Shown: one piece after another, positions 26,526-33,732 of the stretch | How positions within the stretch are numbered: position 1 is the first letter of the stretch | Layout: each line of letters opens with the position of its first letter | Assembly: GCA_934167685.1 (NCBI GenBank) | Contig: CAKPLQ010000009.1 | Span: 1-36,401 of the forward strand | Direction: 5' to 3' | DNA: 36,401 nucleotides | Source of the DNA: an uncultured Clostridia bacterium | Lineage (GTDB): Bacteria > Bacillota > Clostridia > TANB77 > CAG-508 | The notes under the pieces: model-generated | Seen by the model: the letters and a program-made list of their open reading frames with translations, nothing else | Told to the model about the DNA's origin: nothing | The model's database searches: none | Position numbers and translations under genes: made by a program

Positions 26526-26814
26526 GTTTATATATTTTTATTTTATCGTAAAGGCTATAGAAAAATATTTAATAATAAGGTAATTTATTTATATAAAAGA
26601 AAAAATATATTAAATTTATATTAATTGGTAATAATTAATAATATATAGTAAATAATATTTTTAATAAAAATAAAATAATATTAAAAATAATTTTTTAATA
26701 AATTTAGAAATACCAATAATATTAATTTTCAAAAAAATTATATTTAAATATAAATATAAAAAATACAAATAAAAAATATAATTAAAATATTTAATATTTA
26801 AAATGGATATAAAA

Positions 26815-27030
26815 TTTGAAGAAATTTTTAATGATATAATTAAACTGAATAGAGAGACTAAATGATAACATTAAAATAGGAAAAAATATAAAAAGACTTA
26901 CAATATTTTCCTGCAGTGCTTTGGCAAAAAACATGGTATATAAGGAAATTATAAATTTTATAAAAGAAGAATATATATATAAATGAAATTAATTAAGTTG
27001 AGCAAAATTAAACAATAAAAAAGGATGAAT
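26815..27030. repeat. Block Y, copy 4 (most diverged)
   Basis: Core at 26896-26912 is exact, but surroundings differ. The pairing partner has changed so that TTTCCT can pair with AGGAAA, instead of TTTTC with GAAAA as in copies 1-3. Confidence 0.6.
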
Positions 27031-27165
27031 TCGTATTTATTTATATAATAACAGAAATATCTTTATTAAATAATAATATATATTAATTTATTAAAATAAT
27101 AATAAATTAAATATAATTAAAAATAAAATAAAAAAATAATTGAAAAATAAAATAATATTAAAAAT

Positions 27166-27200
27166 AAAAAAATAATAATTAAATTTAATTATTATTTTTT
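27166..27200 (-). terminator. Palindromic terminator for the small proline-rich gene
   Basis: A perfect inverted repeat of 17 bases per arm centred at 27183/27184, with A-runs and T-runs at the ends, ends five bases before the stop codon of the minus-strand gene. Its symmetry would allow action on either strand. Confidence 0.55.
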
Positions 27201-27204
27201 GCTT

Positions 27205-27432
27205 TTATTTTAATAATCTAGTTAATTTATAATATTTAATAAATTGACTAAAATTATTTAAAAAATATTCAACATCATTTAATGATTTACATGTATTTTT
27301 TTTTATTATTTTAAAATTAAATTTCTTTTTTGGTGGGTGTGCTGGTTTTGCTGGTGGAGGACAAGGATTTGGTGAATTTCTATAAAATGGATAAGCTGGA
27401 TACATAGAAGAGCGTTTATAATAATTATTCAT
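27205..27432 (-). CDS. Small proline-rich protein, possible spore-coat type
   Basis: A 75-aa protein. The first half is rich in Pro, Tyr, Asn and Arg (MYPAYPFYRNSPNPCPPPAKPAH), the second half is basic and helical. There is no membrane segment and no recognised domain. A GGTGAT site lies just upstream of the ATG on the minus strand, the same variant used in the T4SS genes. It is convergent with nothing and divergent from rsmI. The Tyr/Pro-rich composition resembles spore-coat proteins, but that is inference. It is short but has a believable ribosome binding site and terminator. Confidence 0.6.
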   Translation of the reverse strand: MNNYYKRSSMYPAYPFYRNSPNPCPPPAKPAHPPKKKFNFKIIKKNTCKSLNDVEYFLNNFSQFIKYYKLTRLLK

Positions 27433-27465
27433 AAAATCACCAACTTTATTTTTATTTATTTATTT

Positions 27466-27493
27466 TATTATATGAATTAATAATAAAAAAAGT
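27466..27493 (-). promoter_or_regulatory. Sigma-K-like promoter for the proline-rich gene
   Basis: On the minus strand, AC (27492-27493), a 17-base spacer, then CATATAATA (27466-27474), which fits the mother-cell sigma-K pattern AC-N16/17-CATANNNTA. The same bases also contain TATAAT. The surrounding AT-richness makes chance matches likely. Confidence 0.3.
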
Positions 27494-27559
27494 AGATTGT
27501 ATATTTAAAAATAATTAAAAATATGATAAAATAAATAAAAAATATGAAAGGGTATAAAA

Positions 27560-28381
27560 ATGAAGGGAAAATTATATATAGTAGCTACACCAATAGGAAA
27601 TTTAGATGATATAACATTAAGAGCTTTAAAAGTATTGAAAGAAGTGGATATTATTGCTGCGGAAGATACAAGGCAAACTCTAAAATTATTAAATCATTTT
27701 GAGATTTCTAAACCTTTAATAAGTTATCATAGACATAATGAAGAAGTAAAAAGTAATATATTAATAGAAAAATTAAATAATGGAGAAAATATTGCACTAG
27801 TTTCTGATGCGGGAACACCAGGCATTTGCGACCCGGGAGAAGAAGTGGTCAAAAAGGCAATAGAAGAAAATATAGAAATTATTCCAATTCCTGGAGCGTG
27901 TGCTTTTGTTAATGCTTTAATTGCTTCTGGTTTAACTACAAAAGAATTTGTTTTTTTGGGATTTTTGCCTTTAAATAAAAAACTTAGAAAGGAAAAGTTA
28001 GAGGAGATAAAAAAATCTGAAAAAACAATAATAATATATGAAGCTCCTCATAAAATGAAAAATACATTGGAAGATTTAAAAAATATATTAAATGATAGAA
28101 GAATAGTTTTGGCTAGAGAACTTACTAAAATTCATGAGGAATTTATAAGAAAGAATATAAATGAGATATTAGAGGATATTGATAGTATTAAGGGAGAAAT
28201 GATTTTAATAATTGAAGGCAATAATAAAAAAGAAGAGGATGAAAATGAATTAAATTTTTTGACATTAGAAGAACACTATAAATATTATGAAAAAAAAGGA
28301 TTTGAGAAGAAAGAAATAATTAAAAAAATTGCAAAAGATAGAAATGTAAATAAAAATGATATATATATGAAGTTTGTATAA
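27560..28381 (+). CDS. rsmI: 16S rRNA C1402 2'-O-methyltransferase RsmI
   Basis: A 273-aa tetrapyrrole-methylase-fold enzyme that methylates the ribose of C1402 in 16S rRNA. Seen: YIVATPIGNLDDITLRAL at the N-terminus, AAEDTRQT, SDAGTPGICDPGE and IPGACAFVNALIASGL, all family signatures, plus a C-terminal helical region. AAAGGG at 27545-27550 lies upstream of the ATG. Length is normal. It stands alone between the AT-rich repeats and a convergent abrB-like gene, with a shared terminator. Confidence 0.97.
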   Translation: MKGKLYIVATPIGNLDDITLRALKVLKEVDIIAAEDTRQTLKLLNHFEISKPLISYHRHNEEVKSNILIEKLNNGENIALVSDAGTPGICDPGEEVVKKAIEENIEIIPIPGACAFVNALIASGLTTKEFVFLGFLPLNKKLRKEKLEEIKKSEKTIIIYEAPHKMKNTLEDLKNILNDRRIVLARELTKIHEEFIRKNINEILEDIDSIKGEMILIIEGNNKKEEDENELNFLTLEEHYKYYEKKGFEKKEIIKKIAKDRNVNKNDIYMKFV

Positions 28382-28387
28382 AATAAA

Positions 28388-28437
28388 ACAGAGAAAAATG
28401 AATTAATATGTTAAAGTTCATTTTTCCCTGTTTTTTA
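28388..28437. terminator. Bidirectional terminator between rsmI and abrB-like gene
   Basis: ACAGAGAAAAATGAA (28388-28402) and TTCATTTTTCCCTGT (28417-28431) pair with one mismatch, with T-runs on both sides. The minus-strand stop codon (28435-28437) sits within the flanking T tract. Confidence 0.85.
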
Positions 28438-28692
28438 TTTCTCAGAATTTTCAAGACTAGAAAGCTTTTGAGCACATTTTGAGCAAACTAATTTATCTTT
28501 GTATGAAATTAAATTTTTTGAGTTTCCACAAAATATACAATTTGGTTCATATTTCTTTAGTATAATAGAAGATCCATCTACATAAATTTCTATAGGGTCT
28601 TTTTCTGCTATATCAAATTTATTTCTGAGTTCTATTGGTATTACTACTCTTCCTAGTTCATCTACTTTTCTTACTATTCCTGTAGATTTCAT
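28435..28692 (-). CDS. AbrB/SpoVT-type transition-state regulator with C-terminal zinc ribbon
   Basis: An 85-aa DNA-binding protein. Seen: the swapped-hinge AbrB domain in residues 1-48 (GIVRKVDELGRVVIPIELRNKF), followed by CIFC, 15 residues, then CSKC, a four-cysteine zinc-ribbon pattern. Known: AbrB-family proteins repress post-exponential genes, and abrB itself is a Spo0A target in Bacillus. AGGAGG lies upstream of the ATG, and a sigma-A promoter further upstream. It is divergent from spmA, and could therefore regulate spmAB; that is inference. Confidence 0.92.
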   Translation of the reverse strand: MKSTGIVRKVDELGRVVIPIELRNKFDIAEKDPIEIYVDGSSIILKKYEPNCIFCGNSKNLISYKDKLVCSKCAQKLSSLENSEK

Positions 28693-28730
28693 AATTTGTC
28701 CTCCTTAAACAATTTTATCAATTCATTACT

Positions 28731-28759
28731 ATAATAACATAAATATTAATATTGGTCAA
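28731..28759 (-). promoter_or_regulatory. Sigma-A promoter of the abrB-like gene
   Basis: On the minus strand, TTGACC (28754-28759), 17-base spacer, TATTAT (28731-28736). Confidence 0.75.
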
Positions 28760-28838
28760 TCATAATTTCAAAATATTGTAAATAAATTTGTTATATTTAA
28801 TTAAATCTAAAAATATAAATATATATAAAGGGGAAACG

Positions 28839-29420
28839 ATGTTAAATATATTATGGCCAATTTTTATAATAGTATCTATTGTGTATGGAATATTTTCTAA
28901 TAATCTTCAAAATATTAATAATGCTATTTTTGAATCTACAAAAAGTGCTGTAGAATTGACTTTAGTGTTAATTGGAACAACTTGTTTGTGGAGTGGAATA
29001 ATGAAAATTGCTTCTGAAACTGGCATAATTAAATGTTTGTCACGAATATTAGGTCCAATTATTAAAAGACTTTTTTATAATTTAAATTCAAAAAAAGAAT
29101 CATACAATAATATAATAATGAATATTATAGCAAATATTTTGGGATTGGGTAATGCTGCTACACCTTTGGGGATAAAGGCTATGGAAGAATTACAAAAAGA
29201 TAATATTGATAAAAATTGTTTAAGTGATAATATGATGATGCTTATTGTTTTAAATACGGCATCTTTGCAACTTATTCCAACAACAGTACTTGCAATTAGA
29301 AGTTCTCTAAATTCTATAAATCCGACAAAAATAATTGTGCCTGTTTGGATATCAACTGTATGTGCTGCAGTAGTGGGAGTTTGCGTTTGTAAAATTATTA
29401 TTAAAGTAACAAAAAGGTAA
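28839..29420 (+). CDS. spmA: Spore maturation protein A
   Basis: About 193 aa from the ATG at 28839, chosen for AAGGGG just upstream (28828-28833); a TTG further upstream at 28788 lacks such a site. A polytopic protein of the nucleoside-recognition (Gate) family with SAVELTLVLIGTTCLWSGIM, IMNIIANILGLGNAATPLGI and NTASLQLIPTTVLAIR, all SpmA signatures. Known: SpmA and SpmB are needed for full spore core dehydration in Bacillus and Clostridium. spmB begins one base after its stop. Confidence 0.95.
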   Translation: MLNILWPIFIIVSIVYGIFSNNLQNINNAIFESTKSAVELTLVLIGTTCLWSGIMKIASETGIIKCLSRILGPIIKRLFYNLNSKKESYNNIIMNIIANILGLGNAATPLGIKAMEELQKDNIDKNCLSDNMMMLIVLNTASLQLIPTTVLAIRSSLNSINPTKIIVPVWISTVCAAVVGVCVCKIIIKVTKR

Positions 29421-29421
29421 T

Positions 29422-29958
29422 ATGAATATGAAAATTATTAATTATATTTCAATAATTGCAATGCCTTTGGTAATTTTGATTATTGTTTGTGAGGCTTTTA
29501 AAGAAAAAATTTCTATTTTTGATATTTTTTTAAAAGGTGCTGTTGAAGGTGTGGAAATTAGTTTGAAAATCTTTCCAACATTAATAGGCTTGTTTTTCGC
29601 TATTGGAATGTTAAGGAGTTCTGGAATAATAGAATTTATTATTAAATTGATTACACCGATTTTAGATTTTGTTCATTTTCCTAATCAGGTTGTTCCACTA
29701 GCCATGTTAAGGCCTATTTCTGGAAGTGCATCTATGGCCGTGGCAACAGATATAATAAAAAGTAATGGAGTTGATTCTTTTGTTGGAATTGTTGCAGCTG
29801 TAATAATGGGGTCAACAGAAACTACTTTATATACAATAGCAGTGTATACTAGTTCTGTTAATATAAAAAATACAAGGGGAGTTTTATTAGCTGCGTTAGC
29901 TGCAGACCTTACGGGGATTGTGGTTGCAGTATTGGTGTGTAGGCTTTTGTTTTTGTAA
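29422..29958 (+). CDS. spmB: Spore maturation protein B
   Basis: A 178-aa polytopic protein of the same Gate family. Seen: GAVEGVEISLKIFPTLIGLFFAIGMLRSSG, VPLAMLRPISGSASM, MGSTETTLYTIAVY, all SpmB signatures. It follows spmA directly; the start may be either ATG at 29422 or 29428. The pair probably forms one membrane complex in the developing spore. Two Spo0A boxes begin two bases after the stop. Confidence 0.95.
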   Translation: MNMKIINYISIIAMPLVILIIVCEAFKEKISIFDIFLKGAVEGVEISLKIFPTLIGLFFAIGMLRSSGIIEFIIKLITPILDFVHFPNQVVPLAMLRPISGSASMAVATDIIKSNGVDSFVGIVAAVIMGSTETTLYTIAVYTSSVNIKNTRGVLLAALAADLTGIVVAVLVCRLLFL

Positions 29959-29959
29959 T

Positions 29960-29976
29960 TGTCGAAATATGTCGAA
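29960..29976 (+). promoter_or_regulatory. Two tandem Spo0A boxes
   Basis: TGTCGAA occurs twice, at 29960-29966 and 29970-29976, exactly 10 bp apart (one helical turn). This is the core of the known 0A-box. No other perfect tandem pair was seen in the window. Confidence 0.75.
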
Positions 29977-30005
29977 CGATTTTTTGGCTTTTTTTGAAAT
30001 TAGTA

Positions 30006-30034
30006 TTGACAAAAGAATTAAAATGATGTAACAT
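30006..30034 (+). promoter_or_regulatory. Sigma-A promoter downstream of the Spo0A boxes
   Basis: Perfect TTGACA (30006-30011), 17-base spacer, TAACAT (30029-30034). The 0A boxes end 29 bases upstream of the -35. No coding gene follows on this strand. Confidence 0.72.
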
Positions 30035-30040
30035 AGGACC

Positions 30041-30232
30041 AATGAAAATTTAATCAAAAAAGTTTTTAATCTTGTAAAGGGAATAATCAAAGATTTCCCC
30101 CCAGAAATTCAAAATAGTCAAATAAAAAATAAAAATTATAAAATCATTTTGTGAAAAAATCAAATGAGAGATAGGCCCCCTAAACCTAACTATGAGTTTT
30201 CATTCTATTTTATTTTTATTCCCTTTACAAAA
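30041..30232 (+). ncRNA. Candidate structured RNA under Spo0A control
   Basis: Between a strong promoter and the end of the convergent walJ gene lies about 190 bases without an open reading frame. TTGTAAAGGGAATA (30072-30085) pairs perfectly over 14 bp with TATTCCCTTTACAA (30217-30230), closing a domain of about 160 nt. Inside are a small hairpin with a C-only side (ATTTC/GAAAT around CCCCCA, near 30093-30108) and a second C-rich segment, GGCCCCCT, near 30174-30181. GGGAA in the closing stem could alternatively pair with the nearby TTCCC. Boundaries are approximate, and no classical U-tract terminator follows. It could be a known class such as 6S or raiA RNA; I cannot match it by eye. Confidence 0.55.
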
Positions 30233-30235
30233 CCA

Positions 30236-31024
30236 TTATAAATTAATTAATTTGCTAGGACAATCTCTACTAGCAACAGATAAATTTATGTTATTAGCAT
30301 TGTTTGATATTATTTCATCAATAACCGTTTGGTAAGCTAATTCTGGAAAATTACTTTCTTTGCTCAAGTGTCCCAACATAGCTGTTTTAATATTCCCGTT
30401 TTTCAGTAAATAAGAAATAGTTTTTCCTGCTATTGTATTAGAAAGATGCCCAAATTCACTTGCTATACGTGTTTTTAGCTTATATGGATATGAGCAACAT
30501 CTTAATACTTCTGTATCATAATTAGATTCTAGCAAAATAAATTTACTGCTTTCAAGTTTGTCAACGATAGATTTTGTCATATGACCGATGTCTGTTGCAA
30601 TACTTATTTGATTTTGAGAATCACTTAAAATATTAAAACCACAAGGATTTGCTGCGTCATGAGGAATACTAAAAGGTAGTATTTCTAAATCATTAATACT
30701 AAATTTTTCGGATGGCTTGAAAAATTTAATATTTTTATCAGACAATTTTTCTGTTTGAACAGGCATTGCATCAAATGTTTCTTTTGTTGAAAAAACAGGA
30801 ATATCAAATTTTTTAGAAAGGGTTCCAAGTCCCTTAACATGATCAGCATGTTCATGTGTCACTAAGATTGCATTAATAGAAGAGGGGTCTACTTCTATAG
30901 ATTGTAATCCCTCTTCTATTTTTTTACAACTCATTCCTGCATCAATTAAAATACGAGTGTTGTTAGTTTCTACAAATAAACTATTCCCACTACTACCACT
31001 ATATAAACTACAAAAATTTAGCAT
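30236..31024 (-). CDS. walJ: MBL-fold metallohydrolase WalJ/YycJ
   Basis: A 262-aa metallo-beta-lactamase-fold protein. Seen: YSGSSGNSLFVE at the N-terminus, the metal motif THEHADH, and downstream IPHDAANP, ATDIGH and ESNYD, matching the YycJ/WalJ family. Known: in many Firmicutes it lies beside the walRK operon; here no walRK genes are present, and it follows murA instead, 21 bases downstream. An AGAAAGAAGA stretch serves as a weak ribosome binding site. Probably co-transcribed with murA. Its biochemical substrate is not settled. Confidence 0.92.
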   Translation of the reverse strand: MLNFCSLYSGSSGNSLFVETNNTRILIDAGMSCKKIEEGLQSIEVDPSSINAILVTHEHADHVKGLGTLSKKFDIPVFSTKETFDAMPVQTEKLSDKNIKFFKPSEKFSINDLEILPFSIPHDAANPCGFNILSDSQNQISIATDIGHMTKSIVDKLESSKFILLESNYDTEVLRCCSYPYKLKTRIASEFGHLSNTIAGKTISYLLKNGNIKTAMLGHLSKESNFPELAYQTVIDEIISNNANNINLSVASRDCPSKLINL

Positions 31025-31045
31025 ATGTATTTCTTCTTTCTAATG

Positions 31046-32305
31046 TTATTCTTTAACTCGATTTATAATTGCTCCTAATTTTCTGAATTTTTCTTCGATG
31101 TTTTCATATCCTCTATCAATATGTTCTAGGTTATAAATTTCGGTTTTTCCTTCGGCAATTATTCCAGCTACTATTAATGCTGCGCCAGCACGCAAATCAG
31201 ATGAATATACAGGTGAACCATATAGTTTTTCGACTCCTTCGAAAAATGCTGTTTTTCCATCAGCCGTTATGTTTGCTCCCATTTTGTTTAATTCATCAGT
31301 ATATTGGAATCTAGATTCCCAGATATTTTCTATTATTCTACTTGTTCCATTTGCGATTGAAAGGACTACACCCATTTGAGGTTGTAAATCTGTAGGGAAT
31401 CCTGGGTATGGTTGAGTTTTTATTATAGCTTTTGATGGTCGTTCAGTACACCAAACTCTTATCTCATCACCAAAATCTTCAACATGTCCTCCAATTTCTA
31501 ATATTTTTGCTGTGATAGCTTCTAAATGCTTTGTAATACAATTTTTAATTAATATATCGCCTTGTGAAGCTACGGCTGCAAGCATAAATGTGCCTGCCTC
31601 AATTTGGTCTGGTACAACAGAATAAGTGCCATTACCATGAAGTTCTTTTACACCATTTATTTTTATTACATCTGTTCCAGCACCACGAATATCTGCTCCC
31701 ATAGTATTTAAAAAATTGGCAACATCTACAATGTGAGGTTCTTTAGCAGCATTATCAATTATAGTAGTTCCTTCAGCTAATACTGAAGCAAGCATAACAT
31801 TGATTGTTGCACCGACTGAAACTACATCCATGTAAATTGAGGTTCCAATTAGTTTGTCTGCAGAAGCCATAATTTTTCCTTGACCAACGTCTACTTTTGC
31901 GCCTAAAGCTTCGAATCCTTTTATATGTTGGTCAATTGGTCTAGCTCCTAATTTGCAACCACCAGGCATACCAACAGAAATTTTTCCCTTGCGTCCTAAC
32001 ATACTTCCTAATATATAATAAGAGGCTCTGAATTTGCTTGTTAATTCTTCGGATGCATTAGTCTCTGTTATGTTTCTAGTATCAATTGTAAGTTCGTTTT
32101 GTTTGTTCCATTTTATTTTTGCACCTAATCCTTCTAATATTTCACATGATTTTTTTACGTCACTGATATTTGGGACATTTTCAATTGTGCATATTCCATT
32201 TATTAAAAGTGTTGCTGGTAAAATTGCTACTGCTGCATTTTTTGCACCACTTATTGTTACTTCTCCTTTTAAAGGTGTTCCTCCAGTTATAACTAATTTT
32301 TCCAA
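31046..32305 (-). CDS. murA: UDP-N-acetylglucosamine 1-carboxyvinyltransferase MurA
   Basis: A 419-aa enzyme that transfers enolpyruvate from PEP to UDP-GlcNAc, the first committed step of peptidoglycan synthesis. Seen: GEVTISGAKNAAVAILPATLL with the conserved Lys-Asn, the catalytic loop GGCKLGARPIDQH with Cys117 (the fosfomycin target in sensitive enzymes), and DLRAGAALI near the C-terminus. The start codon is TTG at 32303-32305, supported by AAGGAGG at 32313-32319. Length is typical. Cysteine rather than aspartate at the active site predicts fosfomycin sensitivity of this copy. Confidence 0.97.
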   Translation of the reverse strand: MEKLVITGGTPLKGEVTISGAKNAAVAILPATLLINGICTIENVPNISDVKKSCEILEGLGAKIKWNKQNELTIDTRNITETNASEELTSKFRASYYILGSMLGRKGKISVGMPGGCKLGARPIDQHIKGFEALGAKVDVGQGKIMASADKLIGTSIYMDVVSVGATINVMLASVLAEGTTIIDNAAKEPHIVDVANFLNTMGADIRGAGTDVIKINGVKELHGNGTYSVVPDQIEAGTFMLAAVASQGDILIKNCITKHLEAITAKILEIGGHVEDFGDEIRVWCTERPSKAIIKTQPYPGFPTDLQPQMGVVLSIANGTSRIIENIWESRFQYTDELNKMGANITADGKTAFFEGVEKLYGSPVYSSDLRAGAALIVAGIIAEGKTEIYNLEHIDRGYENIEEKFRKLGAIINRVKE

Positions 32306-32345
32306 AAGTATTCCTCCTTAAATTTTTCTTCACAAGAAATATATC

Positions 32346-32396
32346 ATAAAAAAGATAATATTACAACAGTTTTTAAAGAAAAACTATTGTAATATT
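32346..32396 (-). terminator. Terminator after spoIIR
   Basis: On the minus strand, AATATTACAATAGTTTTT (arm at 32379-32396) pairs with the 18-base arm at 32357-32374 including one G-U, then a T-rich tract to 32346. It separates spoIIR from murA. Confidence 0.85.
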
Positions 32397-32400
32397 GCTT

Positions 32401-33045
32401 TTAAGTATTAGCTGTAAATAAACCTTTTTCTGCGAAAAATTCAATTAGTTTAAATTTGAATTTTACTTCATTGTTATCTTGAGAAGAAATTAAGTTATAA
32501 GATTCGTCATCAAGATTTTCCTCTAAATTTTCTTTGGCTTTACTATCAACGATGCCAGAAGAAACATCAATAAAACATAAAGAAGGAAACATTACACACC
32601 ACCAATTTCTTCCTTTGGCTTCTCCAATTTCAACACGTAGTGCATCATAAAATCCTGCAGGTAACGAAATGTCACCATAATTTTTGGTAGGAAAATAAAA
32701 ATTGTTTATATTGATTTTGACTGAATAATTATAACCATTATCGTTAATTATTTTTTCGGCAATTTGCTGAAAATCACTTTCATGAGCAGTAGCTAAAGAA
32801 ATTGCTTCTTCTTTTGTTGAACAATTTGCACATATTCCGTTCATATAGTTAAGCAGGCCGTCTCTAACTTTTATTTTTAAGGATTGGTCTTCGTCAGAAT
32901 CGCTGTTTGCAAGTACGTGTAGTCTGAATACAGCTGACGAAAGATTTGTAGATACAGCAGAGACATAGCTTTGAACACAAATAAATGTATATAGTAGTAA
33001 TAAAAATAATAGGATACAAAGTTTTTTTATTTTAATATTTTTCAT
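32401..33045 (-). CDS. spoIIR: Stage II sporulation protein R
   Basis: A 214-aa secreted signalling protein. Seen: an N-terminal hydrophobic export segment (about 8-30), then VFRLHVLANSDSDEDQSLKIKVRDGLL, the family's hallmark, LPAGFYDALRVEIGEAKGRNWWCVMFPSLCF, and a charged C-terminus. Known: made in the forespore under sigma-F, it triggers SpoIIGA to process pro-sigma-E in the mother cell. AGGAGG lies upstream of the ATG. It is monocistronic, with its own terminator. Confidence 0.96.
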   Translation of the reverse strand: MKNIKIKKLCILLFLLLLYTFICVQSYVSAVSTNLSSAVFRLHVLANSDSDEDQSLKIKVRDGLLNYMNGICANCSTKEEAISLATAHESDFQQIAEKIINDNGYNYSVKININNFYFPTKNYGDISLPAGFYDALRVEIGEAKGRNWWCVMFPSLCFIDVSSGIVDSKAKENLEENLDDESYNLISSQDNNEVKFKFKLIEFFAEKGLFTANT

Positions 33046-33091
33046 ATAAATCCTCCTAAAAACATTTTTGTAAAAATATATCTTTAATAAA

Positions 33092-33119
33092 ATTATTAAC
33101 CAAAAAAAATAAATTATAC
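33092..33119 (-). promoter_or_regulatory. Possible sigma-F promoter of spoIIR
   Basis: On the minus strand, GTATA is followed after 13 bases by GGTTAATAA, loosely resembling the sigma-F pattern GYWTA-N14/15-GGNNANNNT. The spacer is short. It is listed because spoIIR is a known sigma-F target. Confidence 0.3.
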
Positions 33120-33136
33120 ATTTGGAGGAAAAAAGC

Positions 33137-33172
33137 TTGACAATTAAAAAAACAAATGGTAAAATTTACCAT
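33137..33172 (+). promoter_or_regulatory. Sigma-A promoter with 17-base palindromic operator
   Basis: Perfect TTGACA (33137-33142), 17-base spacer, TAAAAT (33160-33165). ATGGTAAAATTTACCAT (33156-33172) is a perfect palindrome with a single central base and covers the -10, an arrangement expected for repression. Confidence 0.75.
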
Positions 33173-33195
33173 ATAAATTGAAAGGAATGAAATGA

Positions 33196-33627
33196 ATGGT
33201 TATTGAAAATAAAGGGATTGAAAAGATATATAGCTTTTATGTAAGCGACTTTCACTTGGAAATGATTTTATTACCATTTATAAAAAATAAGATGGCAAAA
33301 GAAGAAAATGTAATAATAAAATCAGAATATGATTTAAAAGATTCTTTAGAAGTATTATTATCAAAGATTAATATGACAGAAAAAGAGAAATCAGAAATAT
33401 TAAATTTGGATTGGGATAAATCTGAAAAAACTAATGAAATAAAAAATGATACTAATGTTATTATTATAGGAAATAAAAATTATATTTCTAATATAAATGA
33501 ACAAATTGGAAAAAATAACATTAATAATGCGACAATAGTAGATTGTTATAAAGTAGATGATATAAAAGGAAATGTTGAGGATATAGTAAAAAATTATAAT
33601 AGAGGATTAACAACAAATATACTTTAA
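33196..33627 (+). CDS. Small acidic/basic mixed protein of unknown function
   Basis: A 143-aa cytoplasmic protein I do not recognise. There is no signal peptide or membrane segment. The N-terminal part (about 1-75) reads helical and includes FYVSDFHLEMILLPFI; the second part contains NVIIIGNKNYISNINEQIG and ATIVDCYKVDD, which look like strands of a small alpha/beta fold. AAAGGA at 33181-33186 and the ATG at 33196; two earlier ATGs at 33188 and 33192 run into stops. The strong promoter with palindromic operator implies a regulated stand-alone gene. The low Pro and Cys content and complete length suggest a real protein. Confidence 0.7.
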   Translation: MVIENKGIEKIYSFYVSDFHLEMILLPFIKNKMAKEENVIIKSEYDLKDSLEVLLSKINMTEKEKSEILNLDWDKSEKTNEIKNDTNVIIIGNKNYISNINEQIGKNNINNATIVDCYKVDDIKGNVEDIVKNYNRGLTTNIL

Positions 33628-33672
33628 AAATTGAAATATTTATTTAAAAATAAAAAAGTTTTGGTATAAGTA

Positions 33673-33701
33673 TTGAAAAATAAAATAAAATAGTATAGTA
33701 T
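33673..33701 (+). promoter_or_regulatory. Promoter of the UDP-sugar pyrophosphorylase gene
   Basis: TTGAAA (33673-33678), 17-base spacer, TAGTAT (33696-33701). Confidence 0.55.
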
Positions 33702-33732
33702 ATAAATATGTAGCAAGAAAGGAAGTATATAA

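Larger units (their letters stand above)
24316..27204. repeat. 2.9-kb AT-rich intergenic array of about four composite repeats
   Basis: No credible gene lies here. Two repeated blocks alternate. Block X, roughly at 24446-24700, 25285-25525, 25946-26040 (partial) and 26528-26700, is marked by stretches such as ATTAATAATATATAGTAAAT. Block Y has a 17-base core, ACTTACAATATTTTCCT, exactly repeated at 25008-25024, 25726-25742, 26400-26416 and 26896-26912, with flanking similarity of up to about 200 bases. Core spacings are 718, 674 and 496 bases. Everything between is mostly A and T. Stop codons and indels between copies argue against coding; retained pairing in Y argues for RNA or DNA structure. 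Confidence 0.85.

Noticed and set aside
24316..27204. CRISPR array or decayed coding sequence in the repeat region
   Set aside because: Repeats are hundreds of bases long, irregularly spaced and diverged, without uniform spacers; frames are broken by stops and indels between copies. The only ORF over 60 codons (25254-25451, minus) has no ribosome binding site and is not retained in other copies.
30041..30232. Definite identification of the RNA as 6S or raiA RNA
   Set aside because: The long closing stem fits several classes, but I could not recognise class-specific conserved bases without a covariance search.
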